DNA from: SYAN01 sp049459795
GTDB lineage: Bacteria; Actinomycetota; Actinomycetes; Nanopelagicales; Nanopelagicaceae
NCBI GenBank assembly: GCA_049459795.1
Contig: JBMUDS010000003.1
Span: 1-64,000 of the forward strand
DNA: 64,000 nt
Direction: 5' to 3'
Shown: piece by piece, positions 18,110-27,600 of the stretch
Position numbering within the stretch: position 1 is the first letter of the stretch
Layout: each line of letters opens with the position of its first letter
Program-made: the position numbers and the translations under genes
Notes under the pieces: model-generated
Databases searched by the model: none
Told to the model about the DNA's origin: nothing
Seen by the model: the letters and a program-made list of their open reading frames with translations, nothing else

Positions 18110-19164
18110 GTTCACAGGCCAACGGACGGATCGTGTTCTCAAAAATCTTCGATGATGACTTCTGCCGAGAGCTAGAGTCCCGAAAGCTCTTTCTGATCAC
18201 GACACAGAAAGTCAGCGAGATACTAGATGTGAAGAGCATGGTGGATGGAAAACATCTCGACTATCTCATTGTCGAAGTCCCAGATGGCGAGGAGCAGAAG
18301 AGCATCTCGGTCTACAAGGGAATACTGGATCGCCTTGCCGAAGAGAAGTTTCCTCGTGACGGGGTCATCATCGGTATCGGCGGAGGTGCTACCACTGATC
18401 TCGCTGGATTCGTTGCCGCAACCTGGATGCGGGGTATCGACTGGATTGCGATTCCTACCACGTTGGCTGCGATGGTTGATGCCGCCATCGGCGGGAAGAC
18501 CGGGATCAATCTCGACTCAGGGAAGAATCTTGTGGGTTCTTTTCACCTTCCAACGATGACCGTGATCGATCATCGACTCCTGTCGACGCTTGACGATAGG
18601 GATCTATCGGCTGGAATGGCCGAGGTCATCAAGTGTGGAATGATCGACGATCCTCAGATTTTGGAATTAGCGGAACGTACATCGATCGATGCATTGGCTA
18701 GAGGAGAGGATCAAGAGACTCTCGATCTCCTGATCCAAAAAAGTGTTGCGGTCAAGGATCGGATCGTTTCGCGTGATCTTCGGGAGAATGGGGATCGTGC
18801 CTTCCTCAATTACGGACACACTCTCGGGCATGCGATAGAGGTCGCCAAAGATTTCCAACTACGTCACGGCGAGGCAGTCTCGATGGGAATGATCTACGCA
18901 GCCTCTCTCAGCGGGCGTTTTCTGGACCTTGGAGATGAAGTGATCCAACGCCAGAAGGACCTCTTGCTGAGATATCGACTACCAGTGACACTCCATGATC
19001 TGGATTTCGAAGCTCTCTTGTCGATCATGCAACGTGACAAGAAGGTGAAATCTGGAAAGATGAGATTCGTCCTACTTAAGGATGTCGGGCATCCGATACT
19101 TGTTGATTCGCTCGAGCACGATTTACTTGCGTCGGTATTCAATGAACTAAGCCAGAGCGCCTAA
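18106..19164 (+). CDS. aroB: 3-dehydroquinate synthase
   Basis: 352 residues. NAD- and metal-dependent conversion of DAHP to 3-dehydroquinate, an early step of the shikimate pathway. Visible signatures include VPDGEEQKS, GIGGGATTDLAGFVAATWMRG, PTTLAAMVDAAIGGKTGIN, the metal-ligand segment FLNYGHTLGHAIE, and RHGEAVSMGM. The start overlaps the aroK stop by 4 bases. Its TAA stop begins a TAAACT hexamer placed 6 bases before aroQ. Confidence 0.94.
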   Translation: MSSQANGRIVFSKIFDDDFCRELESRKLFLITTQKVSEILDVKSMVDGKHLDYLIVEVPDGEEQKSISVYKGILDRLAEEKFPRDGVIIGIGGGATTDLAGFVAATWMRGIDWIAIPTTLAAMVDAAIGGKTGINLDSGKNLVGSFHLPTMTVIDHRLLSTLDDRDLSAGMAEVIKCGMIDDPQILELAERTSIDALARGEDQETLDLLIQKSVAVKDRIVSRDLRENGDRAFLNYGHTLGHAIEVAKDFQLRHGEAVSMGMIYAASLSGRFLDLGDEVIQRQKDLLLRYRLPVTLHDLDFEALLSIMQRDKKVKSGKMRFVLLKDVGHPILVDSLEHDLLASVFNELSQSA

Positions 19165-19167
19165 ACT
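19162..19167 (+). promoter_or_regulatory. Putative -10 element (TAAACT) overlapping the aroB stop codon
   Basis: TAAACT starts with the aroB TAA and ends 6 bases before the aroQ ATG at 19174. There is no Shine-Dalgarno sequence in the 9-base gap. Confidence 0.45.
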
Positions 19168-19173
19168 CCCATC

Positions 19174-19611
19174 ATGAGCCGTCATGTTCTCGTCATCAAT
19201 GGTCCCAATCTTGGAAAATTGGGCGCGCGAGAAAAAGAGCATTATGGATCCCTTGATTATGGGTCGCTGGAACGTTTTATCCTTGATTCAGCGTCGCAAG
19301 TGAATATCGATGCCGACGTTCGTCAAAGCGATGATGAAGCGACAATCGTTAGTTGGTTACATGAGGCGATGGAGCAATCCATCCCCGTGATCTTCAATCC
19401 AGCGGCCTTCACGCATTACTCGGTCGCCATTCGCGATGCATGTGCCATGCTTCGCGCGCCGTTGATTGAAGTTCACCTTTCGAATCCGATTTCACGTGAG
19501 GAATTCCGCCACACATCGTTGATCTCCGGCGTGGCTACAGGAACGATCGGAGGATTCAAGGAAGAGTCCTATCGTTTGGCTCTCATCGCGATGGCATCTC
19601 TCGTAGACTAG
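19174..19611 (+). CDS. aroQ: Type II 3-dehydroquinate dehydratase
   Basis: 145 residues. Dehydrates 3-dehydroquinate to 3-dehydroshikimate. The N-terminus reads VLVINGPNLGKLGAREKEHYG, where the tyrosine is the expected catalytic residue; the usual NLL is replaced by GKL. FNPAAFTHYSVAIRDA and EVHLSNPISREEFRH with the second catalytic histidine follow. The length is typical of the dodecameric type II enzyme. With aroE, aroC, aroK and aroB this supplies most of the shikimate pathway in one place; aroA and aroG are not in the window. Confidence 0.92.
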   Translation: MSRHVLVINGPNLGKLGAREKEHYGSLDYGSLERFILDSASQVNIDADVRQSDDEATIVSWLHEAMEQSIPVIFNPAAFTHYSVAIRDACAMLRAPLIEVHLSNPISREEFRHTSLISGVATGTIGGFKEESYRLALIAMASLVD

Positions 19612-19640
19612 CCCCCGATAAATACGGAAATCCAGCGAAG

Positions 19641-19646
19641 TAGATT
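19641..19646 (+). promoter_or_regulatory. Possible -10 element (TAGATT) for efp
   Basis: TAGATT lies 14 bases before the efp GTG at 19661, giving a leader of about 8 bases. No -35 was recognised; weak evidence. Confidence 0.3.
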
Positions 19647-19660
19647 GGGACGGTTCTTGC

Positions 19661-20218
19661 GTGGCTACAACTAATGACCTGAAGAATGGAATGACTCTTG
19701 ATATCGAGGGTCAACTCTGGACTGTCGTCGAGTTTCAGCATGTGAAACCAGGCAAGGGGCCAGCTTTCGTCCGCACGAAGCTGAAGAATGTCCTCTCTGG
19801 AAAAGTAGTCGAGAAGACTTTCAACGCCGGCATCAAAGTTGATGTAGCGATGTTGGAACGGCGAGAGATGCAGTTTCTATATAAGGATGGTGAGGACTTC
19901 GTCTTCATGGACTCCGCTTCTTATGACCAGATAACCATCCCAGGGGAGACGGTAGGAGAGGTCGCCAACTACATGTTGGAGAATACGGATGCCATCGTTG
20001 CGATGCATGAGGGCAATCCACTTTTCGTAGAGCTCGCCGCATCGGTGCCACTAGAGATCACGTACACGGAACCTGGCCTCCAAGGTGATCGCTCCAATGC
20101 TGGTTCGAAACCAGCAACGGTTGAGACCGGAATCACGATTCAAGTCCCACTCTTCATCAAGCAAGGCGAGAAGGTCCTAGTCGACACTCGCACGGGTGAG
20201 TATCTCGGTCGCGCTTGA
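19661..20218 (+). CDS. efp: Translation elongation factor P
   Basis: 185 residues, GTG start. EF-P enters the ribosomal E site and relieves stalling at polyproline. The N-terminal KOW-like domain starts TTNDLKNGMTLDIEGQLWTVVEFQHVKPGKGPAFVRTKLKN, whose KPGKGPA loop is the P-site-reaching tip and carries a lysine. Two OB domains follow (EKTFNAG..., and VPLFIKQGEKVLVDTRTGEYLGRA at the end). No modification-enzyme gene is nearby. Its TGA overlaps the nusB ATG by one base, an arrangement conserved in many bacteria. Confidence 0.95.
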   Translation: MATTNDLKNGMTLDIEGQLWTVVEFQHVKPGKGPAFVRTKLKNVLSGKVVEKTFNAGIKVDVAMLERREMQFLYKDGEDFVFMDSASYDQITIPGETVGEVANYMLENTDAIVAMHEGNPLFVELAASVPLEITYTEPGLQGDRSNAGSKPATVETGITIQVPLFIKQGEKVLVDTRTGEYLGRA

Positions 20219-20613
20219 TGAGTGCGAGAGCGAAGGCACGAAAAGCAGCACTTGACCTTCTCTTCGCGGCTGATCTTAAAGGGCGTGAAGCCGACTCCGC
20301 AGAATTGGAGTTGATGGAACGGGAACACCGGGAGTACACCGACACTCTCGTCTCAGGAGTGCATCAACATAAGGATCGAATCGATCTCCTGATCCACACA
20401 TACGCAGAGGGTTGGGATAAGGATCGACTCCCCGCGGTGGATCGAAATATCCTTCGTCTAGGCATCTTTGAAGTTCTTTGGGGAGATATGGATGATTCTG
20501 TCGCAATCAGTGAGGCCGTCTCCTTAGCGGAGACCTTGTCGACTGCGGATTCTGCTCGCTTCATCAATGGCATGCTGAGCAAGATTTCAAAGCTCTCAGA
20601 GACCCTTGCTTAG
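20218..20613 (+). CDS. nusB: Transcription antitermination factor NusB
   Basis: 131 residues. All-helical NusB fold beginning SARAKARKAALDLLFAADLKG, with RLPAVDRNILRLGIFEVLWG and the C-terminal SARFINGMLSKISKL typical of the family. It binds boxA RNA with NusE/S10 in antitermination of rRNA transcription. The ATG at 20218 overlaps the efp stop (TGATG); an upstream TTG three bases earlier is less likely. The pyrimidine operon starts about 80 bases downstream. Confidence 0.92.
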   Translation: MSARAKARKAALDLLFAADLKGREADSAELELMEREHREYTDTLVSGVHQHKDRIDLLIHTYAEGWDKDRLPAVDRNILRLGIFEVLWGDMDDSVAISEAVSLAETLSTADSARFINGMLSKISKLSETLA

Positions 20614-20630
20614 AGGCGAACCGTCAAGCT

Positions 20631-20655
20631 GGTGAGTCTTGGTATAGACTCCACC
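20631..20655 (+). promoter_or_regulatory. Dyad over a putative pyr promoter -10
   Basis: GGTGAGTCT (20631-20639) and AGACTC-C-ACC (20646-20655) form an inverted repeat with a 6-base centre and one unpaired C. TATAGACT at 20643-20650 inside it could be the -10 of the pyr operon, with an upstream TGG. Either an operator around the -10 or, if read through from nusB, an RNA hairpin; no T-run follows, so a terminator is unlikely. Confidence 0.35.
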
Positions 20656-20667
20656 CACCTTTAAATC

Positions 20668-20691
20668 CCGTCCTGTGAGGCGGAAAAGGAG
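20668..20691 (+). promoter_or_regulatory. PyrR-binding RNA hairpin next to the pyrR ribosome-binding site
   Basis: CCG-T-CC (20668-20673), loop TGTGA (20674-20678), then GG-CGG (20679-20683) can pair as CCG/CGG and CC/GG with a bulged U. This matches the known PyrR binding-loop layout of a short stem, unpaired U, CC/GG pair and purine-rich NGNGA loop (TCCNGNGAGG). AAGGAG at 20686-20691, the pyrR ribosome-binding site, follows after two bases. UMP-bound PyrR would therefore cover the ribosome-binding site, as in the translational-repression model for mycobacteria. Confidence 0.75.
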
Positions 20692-20694
20692 TTG

Positions 20695-21225
20695 ATGGTG
20701 AGTCGTACCGTTTTGTCGCACGATGATGTTGCTCGTGCCATTCGCAGAATCGCCCATGAGATCCTGGAACGAAATAAGGGCGCTGAAAACCTCCTCCTGT
20801 TGGGGATACCCACCCGTGGCGTCCTCTTGGCCGAACGTCTTCAAGAAGCGATCACGTCGATTGAAGGGGTACCGGTCACGATCGGCTCACTCGATATCAC
20901 CATGCACCGGGATGATCTCCGTTTACGCCCACCGCGCCCACTGAGTCCCACCAAGATCCCACCGGAAGGTATCGATGGCCGTGACGTAGTCCTTGTCGAT
21001 GACGTTTTCTTTTCGGGACGTACGATTCGAGCGGCTCTCGATGCGCTTGGCGAGATCGGACGTCCTGATACTGTGCAACTTGCAGTCTTGGTAGATCGAG
21101 GGCATCGAGAGCTTCCGATCAGAGCTGACTATGTCGGCAAGAATCTCCCGACCTCCCGCAATGAACAAGTACGAGTCCACTTGCAACCGCTTGAAGCGAG
21201 CGATGAGGTGGTGATCGAAGGGTGA
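20695..21225 (+). CDS. pyrR: Pyrimidine operon regulator / uracil phosphoribosyltransferase PyrR
   Basis: About 176 residues. The phosphoribosyltransferase fold carries the PRPP loop VVLVDDVFFSGRTIRAALDAL. PyrR senses UMP/UTP and binds pyr mRNA; it may also have weak uracil phosphoribosyltransferase activity. A matching RNA hairpin lies directly upstream. The start is either ATG 20695 or GTG 20698; the latter is 6 bases from AAGGAG and fits the family N-terminus (SRTVLSHDDVARAI) equally well. It leads the operon pyrR-pyrB-pyrC-carA-carB-pyrK-pyrD-pyrF. pyrB overlaps its stop through GTGA. Confidence 0.93.
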   Translation: MVSRTVLSHDDVARAIRRIAHEILERNKGAENLLLLGIPTRGVLLAERLQEAITSIEGVPVTIGSLDITMHRDDLRLRPPRPLSPTKIPPEGIDGRDVVLVDDVFFSGRTIRAALDALGEIGRPDTVQLAVLVDRGHRELPIRADYVGKNLPTSRNEQVRVHLQPLEASDEVVIEG

Positions 21226-22178
21226 CTTTCCCACGCCATCTTCTCTCAGTAGAAGATCTACATCGTGACCATGCGATCCATGTGCTGGATACCGCACATG
21301 AGCTCTCGCAAGCAAGCACCGGCACCATCAAGAAATTGCCGACGCTTCGGGGTCGGGCGATCGTCAACCTCTTCTATGAGGACTCCACTCGAACGCGTAT
21401 CTCTTTCGAGACTGCGGCGAAACGTCTTTCAGCTGATGTCATCAATTTCAATGCAAAGGGTTCCAGCGTGAGTAAAGGAGAGTCCCTCAAGGACACGGCT
21501 CTAACGTTGCAAGCGATGGGAGCGGATGCCGTCATCATCCGTCACCCCGCCTCAGGTGCACCGCAACGTCTGGCCCAAGCGGGATGGATTAAAGGTCCCG
21601 TCATCAATGCCGGTGATGGAACACATCAACATCCCACCCAAGCACTTCTCGACGCTTTCACCATACGTAGTCGTTTCGGTTCTCTCGGTAATGGTTTGGA
21701 TGGTCTCCGAATCGCGATTATCGGTGACATCCTCCACTCTCGAGTCGCACGGAGTAACGCTTTCCTTGCTTCACTTCTCGGTGCCGAAGTCACTTTGATC
21801 GCCCCACCTACTCTCTTACCGGTAGGTATCGAGAAGTGGCCGGTGAAGGTGCATTATCAGCTCGATACGTCGATTGCAGATTACGACGTCGTCATGCCGC
21901 TTCGAATCCAGCGAGAGCGAATGGATCAAGGTTACTTCCCGACAGAAAGGGAGTTCTCACGTCATTACGGCATCAATCACGAGCGATTCCGGAAGATGAA
22001 GGCAGGTTCAGTGATCTTGCACCCTGGTCCGATGAACCGGGGTGTTGAGATCGATGCTTCAAGCGCTGACAGTGACCGTTCATTGATCGTCGATCAAGTG
22101 ACTAATGGGGTCTTCGTCAGAATGGCAGTCCTCTATCTACTCCTTGCAGGCAACGGTGAAGAAGTGAGCAAAGCATGA
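21222..22178 (+). CDS. pyrB: Aspartate carbamoyltransferase catalytic subunit
   Basis: 318 residues, GTG start overlapping the pyrR stop. Joins carbamoyl phosphate and aspartate. The carbamoyl-phosphate signature is FYEDSTRTRISFETAAKRL; GDGTHQHPTQALLDAFT and the late PGPMNRGVEI are further hallmarks. No pyrI regulatory chain is present, consistent with operon-level control by PyrR. ATGA overlap with pyrC. Confidence 0.95.
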   Translation: MTFPRHLLSVEDLHRDHAIHVLDTAHELSQASTGTIKKLPTLRGRAIVNLFYEDSTRTRISFETAAKRLSADVINFNAKGSSVSKGESLKDTALTLQAMGADAVIIRHPASGAPQRLAQAGWIKGPVINAGDGTHQHPTQALLDAFTIRSRFGSLGNGLDGLRIAIIGDILHSRVARSNAFLASLLGAEVTLIAPPTLLPVGIEKWPVKVHYQLDTSIADYDVVMPLRIQRERMDQGYFPTEREFSRHYGINHERFRKMKAGSVILHPGPMNRGVEIDASSADSDRSLIVDQVTNGVFVRMAVLYLLLAGNGEEVSKA

Positions 22179-23476
22179 TGAAGAGAACCGTGATTACTAG
22201 TGCTCGTAACGTCTCAGGTCAATCAATCGAGTTCGCCGTCGCCGAAGATCGAATTTCGGAATGGAGCGAGAATGGCTCAATAAAAAGACTTGAAAACGAT
22301 GAGATCGTCGATCTCGGTGGAAAGAAGGTAGTTCCGAGTTTCGTTGATCTCCATACCCATCTTCGTGAACCAGGTAAAGAGGATGCCGAGACCGTTGCAA
22401 GTGGAAGTCGATCCGCAGCTCGTGGAGGATTCGGTGCGGTATCTGCGATGCCGAATACCGATCCCGTCGCCGACACAGCTGGGGTAGTGGAGCAGGTTCA
22501 CTCTCTTGGTATCGAGGCGGGGCTCTGTGATGTCTTTCCCATCGGTGCAGTAACGGTAGGTCAAAAGGGAGAGCGCCTCGCAGAGATCTTGGCAATGGCG
22601 GAGTCCCGGGCGAAAGTTCGAATCTTCAGTGACGACGGCCACTGTGTAGCAGATCCGGTCTTGATGAGACGGGCGCTGGAATATGTGAAGATCTTCGATG
22701 GTGTGATTGCGCAACATGCTCAAGAACCAACACTGACCCAAGGTTCTCAGATGAATGAGAGTGAGGTCTCTGCTCGGTTGGGCTTGAAGGGTTGGCCCGC
22801 TGTCGCAGAGGAAGCGATCATCGCTCGCGACGTCCTCCTTGCGGACCACGTGGGTTCAAGATTGCACGTCTGTCACGTGAGCACAGCGGGAAGCGTTGAG
22901 ATCATTCGTTGGGCCAAGGCGCGTGGAATTCCCGTCACTGCAGAGGTGACCCCGCACCATCTCTTACTGACTGAGGATCTCGCCGAGACCTATGACCCTA
23001 TTTACAAGGTGAATCCTCCACTTCGAAGCGGATCCGACGTTGAAGCTCTTCGTGAGGGATTGGCGGACGGGACGATCGACGTGATCGCGACCGACCATGC
23101 ACCTCATCCTGAAGAGGCTAAAGAGTGTGAGTGGGATGCCGCAGCTTTCGGAATGATCGGCCTTGAAACGGCACTTGCGATCTCGTATCAGGCGATGGTC
23201 GCTACTGGCCTGATCTCTTTTAAACAGTTGATCGATTGCATGACGATAAAGCCAGCGAGTATCGGGGGATACGACGAACATAGGAGACCCCTCGGAGTGG
23301 GACGCCTTGCTTCCTTTGCGGTCATCGACGAGGGTGGAGAATGGCGGATCGAACGTGAATCGACGGTCTCGAAGAGCAAAAATACGCCGTTCAGCGGATT
23401 TACGGCTCAGTGTTACGTACAAGACGTTATGTATCGCGGTTCTTGGGTGGTCAGAGCAGGTACGGTGATGGGATGA
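22175..23476 (+). CDS. pyrC: Dihydroorotase
   Basis: 433 residues. Class I amidohydrolase closing carbamoyl aspartate to dihydroorotate. The metal site is marked by FVDLHTHLREPGKEDAETV (metal histidines and substrate-binding arginine), then IFSDDGHCV, QHAQEP, LHVCHVSTAGSVEII, and the catalytic aspartate in DVIATDHAPHP. ATG 22175 overlaps the pyrB stop; ATG 22178 directly follows as an alternative. carA overlaps its end. Confidence 0.94.
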   Translation: MMKRTVITSARNVSGQSIEFAVAEDRISEWSENGSIKRLENDEIVDLGGKKVVPSFVDLHTHLREPGKEDAETVASGSRSAARGGFGAVSAMPNTDPVADTAGVVEQVHSLGIEAGLCDVFPIGAVTVGQKGERLAEILAMAESRAKVRIFSDDGHCVADPVLMRRALEYVKIFDGVIAQHAQEPTLTQGSQMNESEVSARLGLKGWPAVAEEAIIARDVLLADHVGSRLHVCHVSTAGSVEIIRWAKARGIPVTAEVTPHHLLLTEDLAETYDPIYKVNPPLRSGSDVEALREGLADGTIDVIATDHAPHPEEAKECEWDAAAFGMIGLETALAISYQAMVATGLISFKQLIDCMTIKPASIGGYDEHRRPLGVGRLASFAVIDEGGEWRIERESTVSKSKNTPFSGFTAQCYVQDVMYRGSWVVRAGTVMG

Positions 23477-24600
23477 GTCAGGCCTTCCTAGTCCTCGATG
23501 ATGGACGTGTCTTCAAAGGTGAATCTTGGGGTGCGGTGGGTCAGAGTTTCGGTGAAGCAGTCTTTTCAACAGGTATGAGTGGATACCAAGAGACGCTCAC
23601 AGATCCCTCGTATCACAAGCAGATCGTCGTCATGACAGCTCCGCATATCGGCAACACGGGGATCAACGAAGAGGACAACGAGAGCGGACGTTTCTGGGTC
23701 TCAGGTTTTGCTGTGCGCGATCCCTCTCCACGAGTCAGTAGTTGGCGGGCAACTGGTGATCTCGAAGAAGAGATGAGACGTCAAGGGATCGTGGGAATCA
23801 AGTCAATCGACACGCGAGCGATCACTCGCCACTTGAGAGATCGTGGTGCCATGAGGGCTGGGATCTTCTCTGGAGAGGAGTTGTCTCGAGAGGAAATGGT
23901 CATAGCGGTTCGCAATTCCTCGCCGATGAGGGGAGCGAAACTTTCGGACGATGTGACGACTCAGAATCCCTACGTCGTTCCTGCCAAAGGCGCCAAGAGG
24001 TTTACCGTTGTGGCCTTGGATTTGGGAATCAAAGCCGCGACCCCGAGGAATATGGCTGAAAGAGGAATGGAAGTCCACGTCCTCCCGAGTAACTGGGGCC
24101 GGGAGCGGCTCCTCGCCGTGATCGAAGAGATCAAACCGGATGGGCTTTTCCTCTCGAATGGTCCAGGAGATCCCAGCACGATGGATGATGTGATCGAGTT
24201 GGTACGGGAAGTGCTCATGCGATCACTTCCGATCTTCGGTATCTGCTTTGGCCATCAGATCCTCGGCAGGGCCCTTGGATTTGAAACGTACAAGTTACGT
24301 TTCGGACATCGGGGCATCAATCAACCGGTACTGAATCGAAGGACGGGATCAGTGGAGATCACGGCGCACAATCACGGATTCGCCCTCGAGGCACCTATCG
24401 ATGGACATTTTCAGACTGTCTTCGGACCTGGCGAGGTCACTCATATCTGCCTCAACGACGAAGTGGTCGAAGGAATCCGGCTCATCGAGCGACCGGCATT
24501 CTCAGTGCAGTACCACCCAGAAGCTGCAGCGGGTCCACATGATGCGAATTATCTCTTCGATGACTTCGTCGCCTTGATGTCGGAGAAGAAGAATGCCTAA
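23473..24600 (+). CDS. carA: Carbamoyl phosphate synthase small (glutaminase) subunit
   Basis: 375 residues from ATG 23473, which overlaps the pyrC TGA and gives the normal family N-terminus (SQAFLVLDDGRVFKGESWG). An upstream in-frame start would lie deep in pyrC and is unlikely. CarA releases ammonia from glutamine for CarB. The N-terminal domain contains FSTGMSGYQETLTDPSY; the class I amidotransferase domain carries LSNGPGDP, the catalytic cysteine in FGICFGHQILGRALG, and the histidine-glutamate pair in FSVQYHPEAAAGP. It overlaps carB by 8 bases. Confidence 0.95.
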   Translation: MSQAFLVLDDGRVFKGESWGAVGQSFGEAVFSTGMSGYQETLTDPSYHKQIVVMTAPHIGNTGINEEDNESGRFWVSGFAVRDPSPRVSSWRATGDLEEEMRRQGIVGIKSIDTRAITRHLRDRGAMRAGIFSGEELSREEMVIAVRNSSPMRGAKLSDDVTTQNPYVVPAKGAKRFTVVALDLGIKAATPRNMAERGMEVHVLPSNWGRERLLAVIEEIKPDGLFLSNGPGDPSTMDDVIELVREVLMRSLPIFGICFGHQILGRALGFETYKLRFGHRGINQPVLNRRTGSVEITAHNHGFALEAPIDGHFQTVFGPGEVTHICLNDEVVEGIRLIERPAFSVQYHPEAAAGPHDANYLFDDFVALMSEKKNA

Positions 24601-27600
24601 GGATCCGAGCATCACCTCGGTCCTTGTGATCGGAAGTGGCCCGATAGTCATCGGCCAAGCTTGCGAATTCGATTACTCGGGAACTCAAGCATGTCGAGTT
24701 CTCAAGCAAGAAGGCGTACGCGTCATTCTTGTCAACAGCAATCCAGCTACGATCATGACCGATCCTGAATTCGCTGATGCCACGTATGTCGAGCCAATCA
24801 CGACAGAGTTCCTCGAGAAGATCATCGTTGAGCAGAAGCCAGATGCACTGCTAGCGACACTTGGTGGCCAGACGGCTCTTAATGCTGCCATGGCACTTCA
24901 TCGCGAAGGGATCTTGGCACGTCATAATGTTCGGCTGATTGGTGCAGATGTCGATGCGATCAATCGTGGCGAGAATCGTGAACTCTTCCGCGAGATCGTC
25001 GCGAAAGTCGGAGGTGAATCTGCGAAATCCATCATCTGTCACTCCATGGCGGAATGCGAGGCGGCAGTCAATGACCTCGGCTACCCCGTCGTCATCAGAC
25101 CTTCCTTCACCATGGGTGGATTGGGTAGCGGTATCGCTCACTCCTTAGAGGAACTACGAATGATCGCTGGAGCTGGATTGCGGCATTCGCCGACGAATGA
25201 AGTGCTCCTTGAGGAGTCCATCATCGGCTGGAAGGAATATGAACTCGAGGTGATGCGAGATCGTAACGACAATGTCGTCATCGTTTGTAGCATCGAAAAT
25301 ATCGATCCTATGGGGGTACATACTGGAGACTCAGTGACGGTCGCTCCTGCGCTGACGTTAACCGATGTGGAATTGCAGAACTTGCGAGATCTCGCCATCG
25401 GCATCATCCGTGAAGTAGGGGTCGACACGGGAGGTTGCAATATCCAATTCGCAATCAATCCTGAAACTGGACGCGTCATAGTCATCGAGATGAATCCACG
25501 AGTCTCAAGGTCATCAGCGCTAGCTTCGAAGGCGACAGGATTTCCCATCGCGAAGATCGCAACGAAGCTAGCGATCGGCTATTCACTCGACGAGATTCCC
25601 AATGACATCACTTTGGCTACACCCGCATCCTTCGAACCTACCCTCGACTACATCGTGGTCAAGGTCCCGCGCTTCGCGTTCGAGAAATTCCCTGATGCAG
25701 ATACTCGTTTGACAACCACGATGAAATCGGTGGGAGAGTCGATGGCTATCGGGAGGAACTTCACAGAGGCGTTACAGAAGGCGATGCGCTCCCTTGAGAA
25801 GAAGGGATCGACCTTCGATTTTGGTGAAGTAGTGGAATCACAGGAAGAACTACTTGCCACTATCAGTGAACCTACAGAACGGCGATTGGTCGGAATACAA
25901 CGAGCGCTCCTATCAGGAATCACCATGGCTGAGGTTGCAACTATCACTCGATTTGATCCATGGGTGTTGGAGCAGATCTCCTCGCTCAATTCACTTGCTT
26001 TGAGATGCCGGCAGGCACCTGAGCTTGATGACGGACTTCTCCTCACTTTGAAGCGCCATGGCTTCTCAGATACTCAGATCTCGGCGATCCGGGGCGTGGA
26101 CGAAGCAGAGATACGCAGGCTGAGGCATCGGTTGAACCTACGTCCGGTCTACAAGACAGTTGATACCTGTGCAGCAGAGTTCGAGGCGAAGACGCCGTAC
26201 CACTACTCAAGTTACGACGAAGAGAGCGAAGTGCTGCCACGTGAGAAACCAGCGGTGATCATCCTCGGTTCCGGTCCGAATCGAATCGGACAGGGAATCG
26301 AATTCGACTATTCGTGTGTTCATGCATCCTTCACTCTCAGTGAATCCGGCTACGAAACCATCATGGTCAACTGCAATCCAGAGACCGTTTCTACCGATTA
26401 CGACACCTCTGATCGCCTCTATTTCGAACCGTTGACTTTGGAAGATGTCCTGGAAGTGATCCATGCCGAGACGGCTGCAGGACCGGTCATGGGTGTCATC
26501 GTTCAACTCGGCGGCCAAACTCCTTTGGGGTTGGCGAAGGCATTGGCAGAAGAGAGTGTGCCGATTCTTGGAACTTCTCCGGAATCCATCGAGTTAGCGG
26601 AAGAGCGCGGTGCTTTCGGCGCACTCTTAATGGAACAGGGTTTGAACGCTCCTGAATTCGGGATGGCTTCCAACGTCGATGAAGCCAAGTCGGTTGCGTC
26701 AAGGATCGGATATCCAGTGCTTGTTCGGCCGTCATTCGTCTTAGGGGGTAGAGGGATGGAGATCGTCTATGACGACCATGCTCTCGCTTCATTCTTAGAA
26801 CGAGCGACCGAGATCACCCCTTTACGACCAGTTTTGATCGACAAGTTCCTTGACGCCGCGATCGAAGTTGATGTGGATGCCCTCTTCGATGGTGAAGAAC
26901 TTTTCATGGGTGGGATCATGGAACATATCGAGGAGGCTGGAGTACATAGCGGGGATAGCGCCTGCGTCATACCTCCACAGTCGCTCTCCCTTCAGATGCT
27001 CACCGAGATAGAGCGAGCGACCTTTCTTATCGCTCGCGCTGTTGGCGTGCGTGGGCTGATAAATATCCAGTTCGCCATCGGAACGATCAATGGTGAGGAG
27101 AGACTCTTCGTCCTTGAAGCGAATCCGCGGGCATCGAGAACTGTTCCATTTGTGAGCAAAGCGACTGGGTATCCCTTGGCAAAGGCCGCTGCGAAGATCG
27201 CAGTTGGCGCGAAGATCAGTGAATTGGTCGAGAGCGGGATGTTGCGTGAAGCAAGGAGCACCTCGATCGCGGTCAAGGAAGCAGTCCTGCCATGGAATCG
27301 ATTCCGAAGACCTAACGGTGAAGGAGTCGATACGGTATTGGGACCTGAGATGAAATCGACAGGCGAAGTGATGGGAATCGCACCTACTTTCGGAAGTGCA
27401 TTTGCGAAGAGCCAGATCAGTGCATTCGGTGCTCTGCCAGCTTCCGGAGCGATCTTCGTATCTCTCGCTGACAAGGACAAGGAGTCCGCAAGTGAATCAC
27501 TTCGCCGTCTCCATTCCTTGGGCTATTCCCTTTATGCCACGAGTGGTACTCACGATTTCTTATCACATCTAGGTGTGCCTTCAATAAGGGTAAGGAAGCA

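Noticed and set aside
20631..20655. Intrinsic terminator after nusB
   Set aside because: The hairpin is followed by CACCTTTAAAT rather than a T-run, and it overlaps a plausible -10.
22277..22849. 190-codon antisense frame in pyrC
   Set aside because: Shadow of pyrC with no family resemblance. Similar shadows occur in carB and the purine permease.
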